In this document: positions 47,555 to 60,292 of the stretch, piece after piece
How positions within the stretch are numbered: position 1 is the stretch's first letter
How the letters are laid out: every line of letters starts with the position of its first letter
NCBI GenBank assembly: GCA_039654915.1
Contig: CM077597.1
Location: 74,216,001 to 74,280,000, forward strand
Source: Aquilaria yunnanensis
Taxonomy: Eukaryota > Streptophyta > Magnoliopsida > Malvales > Thymelaeaceae
Length of the DNA stretch: 64,000 bases
Reading direction: 5' to 3'
Program-made: the position numbers and the translations under genes
Notes under the pieces: model-generated
Seen by the model: only the letters and a program-made list of their open reading frames with translations
Database searches by the model: none
What the model was told of the DNA's origin: nothing

Positions 47555-48784
47555 ATTCATTTGTCCCTAAATTTCGTGAGCTAGAGTGAAGACAAGGTTG
47601 AATCCTAAGACTGGATCATCATGTGGATTAGTTTGGGGACCAAACGGCTAAAAATGGAAAAAATTAAGACTGAACATGGATTTCTTGCATTCACCAAAAC
47701 CGTAGGCTACATTGATATTTAAGATTTATGAAAGCTTAAAAATTTTAAAAACTACATAAAAGTTTTTTAATTTTAAAGTATATAGAAATCTTAATTCCCG
47801 TTTTTCATACCCTAAATCAAGATTTAATAATCATAAATACTTTAAAAACTTAACAAAAATATATATAAGATTGTTTCAAAAAGCAATATAGAAATTTTAA
47901 TTCTCAATTACTAAACATTATAATTACAAGGACCAAACTGCTCTCCTTTCTCATCTATAATAATAGCATGTCAATAAAAATGTCTTTCTAATTGTATGTC
48001 TGAATATGATCTAGCATACATATATGTCTTATTTCTTTGTATAGACTTGTACTTTCTTGTGTGTCAATTTCACACCCTAATCTTGCACTAGCTCCCATAA
48101 CTAACATATAATAAAACACAGTACCAATAGCCTAGTAAGTCAAGTTAGACTATAGTTGGTTGGCAATTAGAGAAGAGGTTTTATTACTACTTCCATCTCA
48201 TTTTAGTTTGACTTGAATACATTTTATATTATTGTGTTAGAAAAAATTCTTAAAAAATTATTTTGAAACTAAAATATTTAAAGTTGTATTTTCATATAAA
48301 AAGCTCATATTTTTATAATAAATTGTGAAAGAAATAAAATCATAAATTAATTATTATGAATAGTAAAGATGACAGTTTTTGTAAGATAGAGAAAGTCATT
48401 GGTAAAATTATATGTCGCCAATTTTAAGGTTACGTATTTCAAGCCCTATTAAGTGTATAAACTATATGTTGTGGTAGTGAAACAAGAGTTAAAATAGATG
48501 CAGACTTTTACATGTTACACTTTTTTGTGAAATAATAATAAAAAAGTAAAAATATAAATAACTAGATGCTAAATATATCATAACTACTAATTTAAACAAC
48601 AACCACCCAAATTTTGATTCCAAGACCTTAACTTTTCTAATTATTGCCTACCCAAGAGTATCATATAGATATCATGCGTCTCCTCAAGCTGAAGGTTAGT
48701 AGTCCATAAATAGCTCAAGGTATTGTGGCCTAATCACCTTATGAGGAAAGCTATATAGGAAGCTAACCAAGAGAGATATCCTAT
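47555..48784. other. AT-rich unassigned stretch
   Basis: No coding signal and no repeat that I can place. Confidence 0.4.
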
Positions 48785-48856
48785 GAAAGGACTAAGATAT
48801 TAGAAGTCCTAAAGCTTTTTGCATTTTGTCATAGTCCTAAAATTAATCAACTTCCC

Positions 48857-49522
48857 ATGTTTGTTATAGAAGTCCAAAAATGTAAACTCTATTATTCGGC
48901 GATTTGCTCAAATGGCAGATGGAAAAAAGAAACGGATGTGTTCTTTGACCATGGTGGGCAAATTTGGAGTAGATATGGCTATTATGGGATAGAAATGTGG
49001 CTTTCTCTAAACACTAAACATAACAAAATGCTACTTGTGCAAGAAAGAGAAGCAAAGAAGGCGAGAAGCAAAGCAAGGAAAGAGAGCAGAGTGATGCCAA
49101 CTTTTTCATCATCATCAATTTGGAGAAAATGAAACAATGGGGTGATTGGCTTCTGTCAATGTAATATGAAAGCCATGGTGATGCTAGCATGGACAAAACA
49201 AAATGCCAAGAAACATGTTTTAGGAAGCCCAAAGTATGGCACTGTTAGGTTTTATGGGTATAATGAGTTTATTGATGGCTTAATGCCTAGGCATGTAGTT
49301 AGTATACAGTGTGATTACAAAGAAATGAAAGTTGCAATCTTCAAAGATGTTGAGGTCGATTGGGAGGATGAAGATGTGAATGGTGTTTTGGAGACAAAAG
49401 TTGATGTTTTGATAAAGGAGATTGAAAAAAGGAAAAAAAAAACAATGGATGTGCTTGTATTTAGTTATTGCTTCCTAGGTGTTGTTCATATGTGTGTATT
49501 CAGTTATGAGGTAAGGAAGTAG
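48857..49522 (+). pseudogene. GRF-zinc-finger-like coding sequence, left arm
   Basis: Read inward from the left arm in broken frames. Near 49140-49260 it gives FCQCNMKAMVMLAWTKQNAK then GSPKYG and FYGYNEFIDG. This resembles the plant GRF-type zinc finger (CxC ... T..N.GRRF.xC ... FxWxD), but the third Cys is Ser and the Arg pair is lost. It is followed by an acidic/Lys-rich helical segment (IKEIEKRKKKT) and a hydrophobic end (LVFSYCFLGVVHMCVF), the order usual for this family. The homology is a pattern match only. Confidence 0.5.
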
Positions 49523-49789
49523 GAAAGAAAGGTAAGGCTTATGGGTGTAATTGGGCATGCTAGGAAGGCAAGCACTTGGTGTATTGCATATGTTTCTTGA
49601 AATGCTTAAATGAAATATGCATTTTGTGTGTGAACTTATGGTTGTCTGCCTAGTAGTTTCTTAGTCTATAATACATAGCAACCTGAAATTCTTGGCAAAA
49701 CATATATAGATGGTACACACTTCAAAATAGCCACCACTTCAAAATAGAAAACAAAATGTTGGGGGAATCCTCGTCCTCCCATTGACCTC

Positions 49790-50330
49790 AACATCTTCGA
49801 AGAATGTAGCTTTCAGTTATTTGTAATCACACAGCATCCTCACTACATGCTTCAGTGTTGGGCCATTTATAAACTCATTATACCCATAAAACCCAGTAGT
49901 GTCATACATGAAAAAACATCTCCTGGCATTCCATTCCATGCATGCTAGCTTCAACATAACCTTCATACTACATCAACAAAAGCCTATCACCTATTTGTTT
50001 TGTTTGCTCCAAATCGATCATGATTAAAAAGTTGCCAACACTTTGCTCTATCTCCTTGATCTACTTTTCACATTCTCTAATTCTATATCTCGCATAAGTG
50101 GTATTTTATTCTATTTATACTTTAGGAAGAGCCATGTTTCTACCCCCACCCTAGCCACATCAACTCTGAATTTGTCAACCATGTTCAAATAAAACATCCT
50201 TTTCTCTTTTTCATTCACCATCTAGAAAATCATCCCAATAAGGACTAAGATAGTTAACGTTTTTGGACTTCTAGGACTAGCATGAGAAGTAAATTAGTTT
50301 TGGGACTAATATGGAAAAATGTGAAAAATT
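49790..50330 (-). pseudogene. GRF-zinc-finger-like coding sequence, right arm
   Basis: The inverted copy. On the minus strand it starts near 50225 with MVNEKEKRMFYLNMV, matching MADGKKKRMCSLTMV of the left arm residue by residue. Further on it gives YGYNEFINGPTLKHVV (about 49835-49880) against YGYNEFIDGLMPRHVV. Stops break it. Many differences keep the residue type, so the ancestor was probably coding. Confidence 0.5.
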
Positions 50331-50360
50331 TTAAGACATACTAATATCTTATTCCCCTAA

Positions 50361-51465
50361 CAAATGTCGTTAATAGTTGTAGAATTTAAATTACCAAATT
50401 TTAAAAGGTTAGGAGAATGTTTATATACTGCTACTACCTTATGACTAATTTTAGTATTATATATCCACTATTCTCTCAGTGATCTTGATGGCCTACTTGA
50501 AAGTCTAAAGATAGACTATGGAAGAGGCGGTAATTGATCTTGCACATTTGCTAGATCATTTGGCTCTTGTTGAAGTATAACTTCCTCTTGTTTTTTTCTT
50601 TCCTCTTGATGTTGATCTTCAATCTATCCAACATAGTTGGGATCAAGTTGATCTTAAAGATCAAGAACAAGTGTCGGATGAAACATATTTGCCATAGGAT
50701 TAAAAATAGCCACACTTAAGGGGGGTGCATCTATTGTTCCTTAAGCATTAGATGTCCAAACTCAAAAATTTCATCCAAACTCAGAAATAGTATCTCATTA
50801 GAAGGCTGGAATCCTAGGTGTATGTCAACAATAATATGTAGACTAGATCTTAATCTTTCCCTTAATACCCTTATGTTACTGATTACAGCCCCACCCGTAT
50901 ATATATACACCATTACACTAAAGTTTTTATAAATTGCAGCCCATGCCACTAGCCAACAATATTCAAACCTGATTAACAAACCCATGATCACCATCTAAAA
51001 CAAATTTTCTATCACTATTCTACATATGCTATTGCTATTGCAAATTTAGAAGGGAAGAAGACAGAGGGTGTAGATCACATCCACCTCACGAACCACTATC
51101 ATTGTAGTTTGCTAAAATATTTTGGTTGCCCTTTCCCAAAATGGTGACTTAGTCCATGATCAAAACCATCGTACCCCATACACCATCCATCCAAGATGGA
51201 ATGAGAGACAAGATCATGGGTTGAACAGGGCCCATAACTGCCAACTCAAGGCTTGTTTCTCATTTAATTATAGATCCAATCTTGTATATGTGAGTATTTT
51301 GAACACTATGAGATGAGTCAATAAAAAATTTACTGAATGCAAATGAAAGCTGTATAATCTTGCAAATTTTGGTGCCCTATATTCACACTGAACAAAAACA
51401 TAACAAGAGTAAAAGGTAAGTCAATTTAATTAAAATGCATTTTCCATTTGCACCTTGCAGCAGTA
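50361..51465. other. Unassigned stretch
   Basis: Several short open frames on both strands, none with a domain I recognise. It may hold DNA-transposon debris, but I cannot show it. Confidence 0.35.
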
Positions 51466-51590
51466 ACACTTTTTATTGACACATTATCGATGTTTCTTTG
51501 ACACATTATCCACTTTCCATTGACACATTATCATGTTTTTATTAACACATTATTATTTTCTCGTTGACAAATTATCCATTTTTCATTCAC
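51466..51590. repeat. Imperfect tandem repeat of a TTGACACATTATC-type unit
   Basis: About five units of 22-27 bp built on TGACACATTATCCA(C/T)TTT, with one more separate unit near 51737-51760. A second shared phrase, AACAATGAAGCACC-type, occurs at 51635-51650 and 51808-51823. Confidence 0.7.
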
Positions 51591-51882
51591 ACATCTCACA
51601 CTTCACACATATATTAGGTAAATATCTTTACTTTAACAATGAAGCACCGCATGCTTATTTTATCCATGTATACATTTCATTAACATTGTACACAAATTGT
51701 ATTGACTCAGCCCATGTACTTTCATATCTTTTTTCATTGATACATTATCCACTTTTCTTTGAAATATCTCATGTTTTAAGAACATATCAACTACACAGCT
51801 TCTTTTAGACAATGAAGCACCACATATTAATGGATAAGATGCCCTAGACTCAAATTCGTTATCCTCAAAATGAGGTAAGTAA

Positions 51883-54400
51883 TCAGTTCTGGATTTTGCC
51901 TGGAAGCCAAATATTATTCCAAATGGAGATAGTCGCACCTTTTCCAACATCCAAAAAAGCTCTAGATTTAACTCCAACTTGACATGCCAGCAACCCCTTA
52001 TATATTACCAAATACAAGTTAGGGGTAGAGGCCTTGAGAAATGATGACAAGTGATAATACTTACCCTTCAGCACGTATGACACCAAGCTAAAAGTGTTCT
52101 ACAAAAATCACCATGCCTATTTTACCAAAAGAGCTAGATTAATCGTAGCCAATCCCAAAACCTAAGTCCCTCATTTGATGTACACAAATGATACTAGCTA
52201 TACCAAGCTATCTTATGCTTCTTAACATTTGACACCCATAAGAAACAATTAGCTAAAGACTAAAAATTTTCACAAACCTCTGTTAGGACTAGAATACAAC
52301 TCATTAAGTGTGTTGGCATTGCTTGGACCATATATTTAATGAGGACACTACATCCAGTCGGAAGACCAAAGATGCTTTCCATCATGCAATCTTTTGTTTA
52401 ACTCTTTTAATAAGAAACTCAAGTTGACATGTTTTTTGCCTACTTAGAAGGTATAGGAATCCAACCAATTTTATTGGATTTCAAGCTTGATGTTGTCCCC
52501 AAGAGGTTCATAAGCCAATGTCTTACTTCCTCAAAAAAATTTATATTGGAGAAGATTAGATGATTTCATCATACTAACCATTTGTCCTAAGGCACATGCA
52601 TAAAGCTATAAAATAGCCAATAAGTGCCTCACGCCTTATTATTTTGCCTAGAGAAATAGGATGTTGTCATCGACAAATAATTGATGTGAAATCGAATGAC
52701 TATAATGACTAATAGCAATACCTGAAATTTGATTATGTCATTAAGTGTGTTGTAGTAAAACTGACAAACCCTCGGGATAGAATAGAAATAAGAATGGGGA
52801 TAGAAAATCCCCTAGCCATAACCCCCTCAAAGATATAAAGCATCTAGTAGGACTCCTATTCACTAGAATAGAAAAAAAAAAAAAAAGGCAGTCTCCACAC
52901 AAGTCATCATCGTATGTACCCAAGAAGGGTGAAACCCAATTCTTTCCATCATCACTCTTAGAAAGACATACTCCACTCTACCATATGCCTTGGGCATATC
53001 AAGCTTTAAAGCTATGGCACTATCCTTGCCCCCATAAAGACCTTTGATATAATTGCAAGTCTCCAAGGCCACCAGAGCATTATCAATTAAAAGATAGGCA
53101 GGAACAAGCATTATCAATTAAAAGACAGACAGGAGCAAGTGCACTCTGCTTGTTAGAAATTAGCTTCAGGAGCAACGATTTCAACTTGTTCTCTAGGACC
53201 TTGGAGACAAGCTTATATATAACATTGCACATGCTTTATAGGCTTGAATTGTTAAACCAATTTTTGATTGGCCACCTTAGGGATTAGTATAATGTATGTA
53301 AAGTTCAACTTTGATGGTACAACTCCATTACTAAGAACAAAAATCACATAGTCAATTGCCTCTTCATTTAATAAATGCGAATATTTCTAAAAGAACAAAT
53401 GAGGCAACCAATCTGGTCCTAATGATTTCATTGAGAACATCTGAAGAAGTTCTACTTGGACCTTCTTCACTGTGAAGAATGTGAAAGATTGACATTCATT
53501 CCCTCTATTACCACCTAATACACCAATGGGATAATCTACTCAAACTAAGCAAGATGGAACATTTCAAATAAAGCCTCAAATTAGCTAACAATTTCTTCCA
53601 TAATTTGGTTAGGCTTTATTAACTCCAAACTGGCCCCTATATGCAATATGTGTATATGGTTCTTTTGTTTTTTCTTGTTTACTACTTGATGAAAAAATTG
53701 AGTATTTCTATCCCTTTCTCGCTACCACACCACCTTCACCCTAAGATTCCAGTATTTTTCTTCTTGCTCATAAATGCATCTTAAGTCTTTTTCCAGCCTA
53801 TTTTTTTGTGTGATTGAGTCTTTACTTAATTTCAACATCACAAGCTTCTCCAACTCCCTCTCCATATTTTGAAGGGAAGTTTAGATTCTACTAGCCTCCC
53901 ATCTCCACTTCTTCAGATCCTTTGGACAAGCACCAAGCTAATCAAGGAGAGGGGCATCCTTTAACATTAACAAAGATGACTAAACCACTTTTTCATAGTC
54001 ATTCTCTAGTGCCCACATTGATTCAAACCTATAAAAAAAATTTTGAGTTAGCTTTGGCCTTCCTAAGAACAATACATGAATGCCACATTGATTAAACCAT
54101 GCAAAAGAACATGAGCAACATAAGCTTTACGGAATATGCTCTTCAATGCCAAAGTTGCCAACCCTTGGTCCAATCTCTTGTACCAATGCTCCCCTCAAAC
54201 ACAAATGTTGCCAAGTAAAATCCAACCCATGATATCTAAGATCAAGAAGATGTGCTCCATTGTTATCCCTTGCTTAACAAACCTGATCATGCCCTTTTCA
54301 GTTTGCCCCATTGACTCCTATAATGTAGTAGTTGTAATTGTCACTTGATGCCAATCCTCATAACCTTGAACACCTCTAGGGGTTCTATAAAATGGAACCA
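51883..54400 (-). pseudogene. LINE ORF2 (endonuclease, RT, post-RT), broken
   Basis: RT is clear at 53117-52863 (LLIDNALVALE, ALKLDMPKAYGRVEYVFL, where AYDRVEW is usual). It continues with SLRGLWLGDFLSPFLFLFYP (52840-52780; RQGDPLSP usual) and FADDNILF near 52680-52655. The post-RT part reads VLKGKYYHLSSFLKAS and IWNNIWLPG (52075-51890). An A tract (52868-52886) and a 31-bp duplication (53077-53138) break the frame. Confidence 0.8.
53077..53138. repeat. 31-bp tandem duplication in the minus-strand LINE RT
   Basis: GCATTATCAATTAAAAGA and the next 13 bases occur twice with a few changes (53077 and 53108). 31 is not a multiple of three, so it shifts the frame. Confidence 0.85.
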
Positions 54401-54429
54401 ATCCCATACTGAGTGGTTGCAACTTCCAA

Positions 54430-55092
54430 CGCCGTTGGTTGCCCTAAACATTCATGATCCATATGATCTAATTTCCTACATTTGTAATAAAACTTAGAGT
54501 GGCATTCATACTTAACATAAAACATGCTTCCCATCTTCATCCTCTAGCTTTAATCCTTTTCTAATAGGATGAGATATGTCCATAAGGACTCGACACATAA
54601 AGATGGTCTTGAGTAGTTTGTCCATATTAGGTCCTTAACCCTGTTGCTTAACGTTTAAGTTTCTCCAGTTTGAACCATTCAAATGGTGCATCCAGGGTGT
54701 GAACCCAGAAGGATGCACAATCAAACTATAGGGGAGGAAGCCTATCTCTTTTTTTAAGCTATTTTATTACAATAAGTCAATTGTTGAACAACCATGGGCT
54801 ATTTCAAAACATAGAATTCCTGACCTCTTCCTTTTCAAAGTTAGTAATGAATAAATTGAGATTAGGGTTAAGGTTGGCTCCCCTAAGCATAAACACGATT
54901 TGATACTTCCATGCCTTGCAAAGGGTGTCAAACAAACCCTCCAGATGAACTACCTTCTTAAAGAAGACCTTTATTGCCACAAACAAACTCAAAAAATCCC
55001 CCACGCGCCCCGTACCTTAGTTCAAGATTGTAGGTCATCTCTTCCTCAGCTGTCAAACTTATCGATGTAAAGTTATCTCCAAAAGCATCCAT
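54430..55092 (-). pseudogene. LINE ORF1-like (DUF4283 and zinc knuckle), broken
   Basis: It starts MDAFGDNFTSISLTAEEE at 55092. The piece GLFDTLCKAWKYQIVFMLRG (about 54935-54876) resembles the DUF4283 domain of plant LINE ORF1. A CCHC-like knuckle, CRKLDHMDHEC, lies near 54480-54450. Shifts break the frame. Confidence 0.72.
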
Positions 55093-55139
55093 GTCCCATG
55101 AGGTACACAGACAGAGTACGAAGTCAAGAATCTAGCAAG

Positions 55140-55610
55140 CCTCAAACGAAATTAAATCAATTGACCAAGTCCAACTCTTTTGCGAAAATAAGAGCATAGG
55201 CCAAACAAAAAAAATGAAACATCCTACTATGGAAAGAGTCCTAAGTCACAATTAGTCAAACTCTCAATAGGAAATAGGAATCCTTTGCAAAGAAGGGTGA
55301 TTAAGTTCATGCAAAAATTCTTCTAATTTATAGTAAATAACTACTTTACATAATGAATATATTTTCTTGAGTTTCTATGAAAAAAATTATACATAATTAT
55401 ATGTATAAGAACCACTAAAATACAAAACATTCAATAACTATTTAACAGATCTGTAAGACACATTTTTGGCAAGAGAATTTCTAAAACCTTTAATAAATCT
55501 AAAAGTATTGGTTATTGTAAATCTTCTGTTTCATATTTCTACGAAGTTAATGATGCTTTCTTCTTGACCCTTTTACAAATACTCTTTGCACCTCAAAATT
55601 CATGTAAGTG
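55140..55610. other. AT-rich unassigned stretch
   Basis: No coding or repeat signal recognised. Confidence 0.4.
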
Positions 55611-55935
55611 TAATAGTCTGTGTGAAAATAATTTTTATGATGTTATTATATTTTTATAATTTTTGAAGCATTAGAAAATAAAAATTTATGAAAATTTAAT
55701 TGCATTGTAAACATTATATTTTCAGTGAATTATTCTACCTACATACTATTGATTTCTGAATCAAAGTGTAATAATATATTTGAAAGTAATTTTTTATGAT
55801 ATTATTAAATTTTTATAAATATTTTTTAGCCATTAGAAAAGATAAACTCATACAAATTTAGTTGCATTACAAAAAATTATATTTTCTGTACATTATTACA
55901 CCTGCATAGCATTGAATTTTAAATTAAAATGAATA
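55611..55935. repeat. Two-copy AT-rich tandem repeat, about 157 bp
   Basis: Copies start near 55611 and 55768. Both run through TTTTTATGATRTTATTA, GCATTAGAAAA-type text, TTGCATT and TTATATTTTC. The copies are well diverged. Confidence 0.7.
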
Positions 55936-56107
55936 GGATTTAATTATCAACAAATCACATTTTAAAGGATCTATGTACAACTTATTTGTATCAAAAAGTC
56001 AGCAATTCAAGAATTATACAAATTTTAAAGGTGGCAAATAACATGACTAATTCCTAAAATAAACATAGCCAAAAGCATTTGGCATCTAATTTTAATTCAT
56101 TTTTGCT

Positions 56108-56680
56108 TGTTGGCAACACTTAGCAAAATGACCGCGAACAACACGAACCAAAACCCCAAACAATATCTTCAAGAGTTACAGTTTACAATTCTTTGCTTGT
56201 GCAAGAGAATAAGTTTGCAAAAATATATGTAGACCTGAATAAAGCTAGTCAAGAGTGAGCAGAAACAACTAAACTAGTAAAGATATAAAGCGGAACATAT
56301 AGAATGTAAAGGGAGAGCTCAAATTTTGGGATGAGGAATAAGTAAAGGAGAGGAATAGCCTATTTATAGGCAGAATGGGGTTAATTGTAACCTCATAGAA
56401 GTTAGGGGAAGATAATATAAGATCTTTTGTTAAGGTTTCAGGTACATTAGACATTTTTAAAATGTTAAGGGAATAAAAACGTGATACATAGGTCTTTCAA
56501 GTAATGGGAAAAAAATAAGCTGGAAAATGCTAAAACTGCCTTAGGCCAAGTGTCATAGTGCTTCACATACATGGGCAAATTGGGCACATTTAACTATTTT
56601 GGCTTATTTCATACACATAAGCCATTATCTAATTATTCCCTAACTTGTCCAATTGCGCATGATAACTTATAAACACACCA
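56108..56680 (-). repeat. Copia 3' LTR
   Basis: On the minus strand it starts TGGTGTGTTTATAAG after a purine-rich tract (56681-56695, TTTGGAGAAAAAGAG on the minus strand) and ends GTTGCCAACA. About 573 bp. It has a TATAAATA box on the minus strand (56361-56368). The 5' LTR is outside the window, so the edges are inferred. Confidence 0.65.
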
Positions 56681-57029
56681 AACTCTTTTTCTCCAAACTA
56701 TGTGGGATGAGTGAGTCTTAGTTCATCATGGTGTGGCACTTCTCGCCCATGTATATGTCTTAGTTTTTGTGAGTGCTTTAGAGATTTTGACACAAATTTG
56801 ATAAGAGGGGCTATACTCTTAATACTCATATAGGTGATTCCATCAATTTTATATTGCACTAATAAATTACCTAAAAAGGGCTATATGAATCATTAAGAGC
56901 TTTGCTCATAATCCATTAAGTGCATTTTAACATTATCTACACCATTTAGTCTTTAGAGAGAAATTTAATAATACTTTCAGTTCTATAGTGTCTTGTTATT
57001 ACCTATATGAACCTTTATAGGATATCTAA

Positions 57030-58128
57030 TCACATAGGTTTTTTTCCATCATTATTGATTGAAATTGTCAACAATCTCATTCATCTTGATGTTTTAGATA
57101 CCATTCTCCTTCCTAGAGGTTTAGTTGGAGGATAGGTCAGATTCACTTCTGACTTCACATAATTAATCGATATAGTATGATCATTAAGCAGATGCTTTAC
57201 AACATCACATCTTAAATGAATGTGCTTACTCTTGCCAAATCTTATTTTTTGCAATTACTATGGCAACTTGTAAACCACAGTAGAAAAGCATATAGGGCAT
57301 TAGTTTCATGCTCAATTGGTATATATGCTAAAAAAAATTTCAACCACTCAACTTCAGCCAATTCTAAGGCTACAAATTCAAATTCCATAGTGGATCTAGT
57401 AGTGGTGGCGAGCTTAGAAGATGTCCCAGACATAGCTCTACCACTGAGGGCAAAACATACCTGCTTGTGGATTTTTTCTCATTAGAGTAAAAAATCCAAT
57501 TGCATCATTGGATGCTTTAAACACAATGGGAAATCCACTATTCATGATACAATACACGGTTAGTTTCAAATATTTGTTAATTCTCACTAATGCTATCTAA
57601 TGTTCTTTATTTGGACTTTAAGTATGCCTACTCAATGTACAAACAGTATAAGCTATGTCTAGTTGAGTAAAGCTCAGTAGAGGCATCAAACTTCTACAAA
57701 CTTGTACATACTCTTGCAAAGCAATACTTTCTTCTTTATTTTTCTTTAGTTAAGTATTAGCAACATAAGGAGTACTTATAGGTGTTACATCATAGTGGTT
57801 AAATTTTCTTAGAAGTTTGTCAACATAGTTTTCTTGTGACTGCATTGATCCATTATCTTTTCTTATGATTTTAACACTCAAAATGACACTAGTTTCACCC
57901 AGATCTTTCATATCCAATTGTTAAGATATGAAGCTCTTAATGTGTTTAACTACTTCAAGAGTAGTCTAAAAAATAAGCATATCATCCACCTAAAGACTAA
58001 TAATTCACCAATATCAAGTCTGTGTAAACACATTTATCAACTCAAATAGTTCAAAAACTATTACTTAAAGAACTTGATCAACTTTTTCTTATCATTGTGG
58101 AGGCACTTGCTTTAATCCATACAAGGAT
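57030..58128 (-). pseudogene. Copia RT (C-terminal part) and RNase H, broken
   Basis: The minus strand begins at the insertion edge with SLYGLKQVPPQ (58126-58094), then YVDDMLIFG near 57998-57972 in neighbouring frames, and KDLGE-like text. RNase H follows (MSGTSSKLATTTRSTMEFEF in 57433-57374, then EVEWLKFFL). This is the normal copia order. Confidence 0.85.
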
Positions 58129-59379
58129 TGTAACAGTCATGCACACACACTTACAAGTTTTCATGCACATTTGCACTACACGACACTCACTATTACATAC
58201 ATGCACATGTGTGGTTCAAAGTTATGCAATAAGACAACTAGTAGTTCAGGTTTCAAAAGAAAATATAACTCTTGTAGACATAAATCAAATATCAGAAAAC
58301 CATGCTGATTAAGTTAAAAACAAGAACTCAGGTCACAAAACAAATTTAGGCACCAAAAGCCCAAAATATGTCAAAAGTCTAAAATGATACAGTTCTTTCA
58401 ATATACTTAGACTTTTTGCTGCAAAACACTTCTCACATGTTTCAAATATGACTAGGAACGTCTCTAAATAGCTATAACACAAAATGTTTTTTCTAGTAAA
58501 AAGTCAAAGGAAAAGTTAAACTACTCATGTTTTAAGACTGGTTCTACATATCTCAAATTTGCCTAACTATGTACTAAATCACTAAGAGGTTGGAGTAACT
58601 AAAGCATCAATAAACATTCTAACTTCATTATAAACATCACCAGTGAGTGAAATATAACTTGCATACCTACTTTACATAATCAGACATGGAATTGATTTTT
58701 GGTTGCCTAAACTACATGTTCATCACAGGAACATCCTTAAACAGTAATAAACTAACAAAAACTTAAGTCTAAGGTTATCACAACACAAATACATACACAA
58801 AAGACACACATTGCACACTTCTATGCCAAGTTTGCAGACCTTTCTAATACCAAAACTAGGTAAACCACTATTGTTTATGCTTACTGGTACACTTCAATAG
58901 ATCAAGATGTTTCTAATGGTAGATTTTCCATTACCATAAGTTCACCACCAGTTCATATATTCTCTGAGCATATTCTACCAATTATAACATACAAACTAAG
59001 CTGAACTACCTTCATAGAAATGTAAGTACTCCAAATAAACAGTTAGTGCATCTGCTCTTTTCTTGGAAAGAGTGAATAACTAAAGAGAGAGTTCATTGAA
59101 CTCGGTAAGAGAACTTAGTTAACCAACACAACTGCAAGCATACACTAACACAATTTCATTAAAAACAAAGTTCACAATTTACAGAAGCTGCCAAACCCTC
59201 TTTAGGTAACTAATCAGATATAGTGCTCTTGAACATACCAAGGTTTTACATGTTGCTCACATAATCACTAGCTTGAATCTAATCAGTAATCAAGCAAACA
59301 TAAACAAACACAAGACACAAATCCAAAACACTTAGCACATATACAGTATTCTGTTCTTTGAATTTATCAGTTATTTACC

Positions 59380-59935
59380 TTGGCATGCACTACAATTCTT
59401 CCATAAATCCTCCACATTCATATGCATTCACTAACACAATAGTCAAATGTTCTATAAAGCATAAGTTCCTTACCTATGTATCTTTTTGGTTGAGTCTGAA
59501 TCCTGAAATCTAAAGCTTATCCCACTTACCTTTTATGAACAAGAAAACTTCTTTCTTTTTCATTCTAGAACTATTGAGGCTTAATCTATCCCTTAGATCT
59601 ATTTTTCTTGCTTAACTAACCTTTTTTTCTTCCTAATTACAACAACACAAACCAGGATCCACTCTCTCTCCTAAGCTCAACTCTCCCTCGACAATGTAAT
59701 AGCTCATGCAACAAGTGGGGTTTAACTCCAAATACAACCCTTTTACTTTCTTGCATATTACTCAAACACTGTGAATATCCTAAGTAGTCCATTAAAACCC
59801 TTAGTCCCAGCATCTTTTCTACTTTTAAATAAGTCCCTCAAGGTTTTTCTTGTTCAAAATAACCACTTAATTTCATGGTCACTAACTTGGGGGTGTACCA
59901 TTGTAGAGTCATTAACATCACCTCTAACATAAAGT
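59380..59935. repeat. Direct repeat, copy A
   Basis: About 550 bp, matched in order by 61225-61765. Shared phrases include ACAAGAAAACTTC, ACCAGGATCCA, AAACCCTTAGT and TTTTTCTTGTTCAAA. Confidence 0.8.
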
Positions 59936-60292
59936 ATAACAATTCCCTCCCCCTTAAGAAGTTAGGCCTCCAAATTTAAGACATGGGTTACCACAACCAA
60001 TCACTTTTCTCTGCATAATCCAATTTCTAAAATTAAGCTCTAATCTACCTATTTTTCTTTTATGCAGTCACAAGTGCCAATTTTTTCACAATAAGTTACT
60101 CTTAAGCCACTTTAACATTATCAACTCACATGTACTAGCTTCACAATAAGCTTATCAACTACATGTATAATTAGAAGGAACCTTTAGAGCTCTGCGGTAG
60201 GGTCTCTTTTCTGTTGTTCACAAATGTAAAAACTCTTCTTGTTGCATTTTCTAGAATTCTAAGTTGATTCTATCTTCTTTAACCTATATTAG

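Larger units (their letters stand above)
48785..50360. mobile_element. Long-TIR palindromic element with GRF-finger-like arms
   Basis: The stretch 48785-49400 matches the reverse complement of about 49790-50360. Shared landmarks include TAAGATATTAG at the tips, TAGAAGTCCAAAAA, GGTTTTATGGGTATAATGAG and AAAGATGTTGAGGTC / GAAGATGTTGAGGTC at the inner ends. The spacer is about 390 bp. Long inverted arms suggest a Mutator-like element. Each arm carries part of a gene-like sequence read inward. Target duplication not resolved. Confidence 0.7.
51800..55130 (-). mobile_element. L1-type LINE, minus strand, decayed and 3'-truncated
   Basis: On the minus strand: an ORF1-like part (55092 to about 54430), endonuclease and linker (about 54400-53690), RT (about 53700-52600) and a post-RT part ending near 51883. 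No RNase H domain or poly-A tail follows, so the 3' end seems lost or replaced by the tandem repeat region. Confidence 0.8.

Noticed and set aside
48185..48240. Stowaway-like MITE end (CTTCCATCTCATTTTAGTTTG)
   Set aside because: No matching inverted end was found downstream.
50731..51250. Possible transposase N-terminus (Mutator-like) on the minus strand
   Set aside because: A faint resemblance only; no catalytic motif or zinc finger could be seen.
56269..56454. Open frame of 61 codons on the minus strand
   Set aside because: Lies across the TATA box of the copia LTR; no domain.
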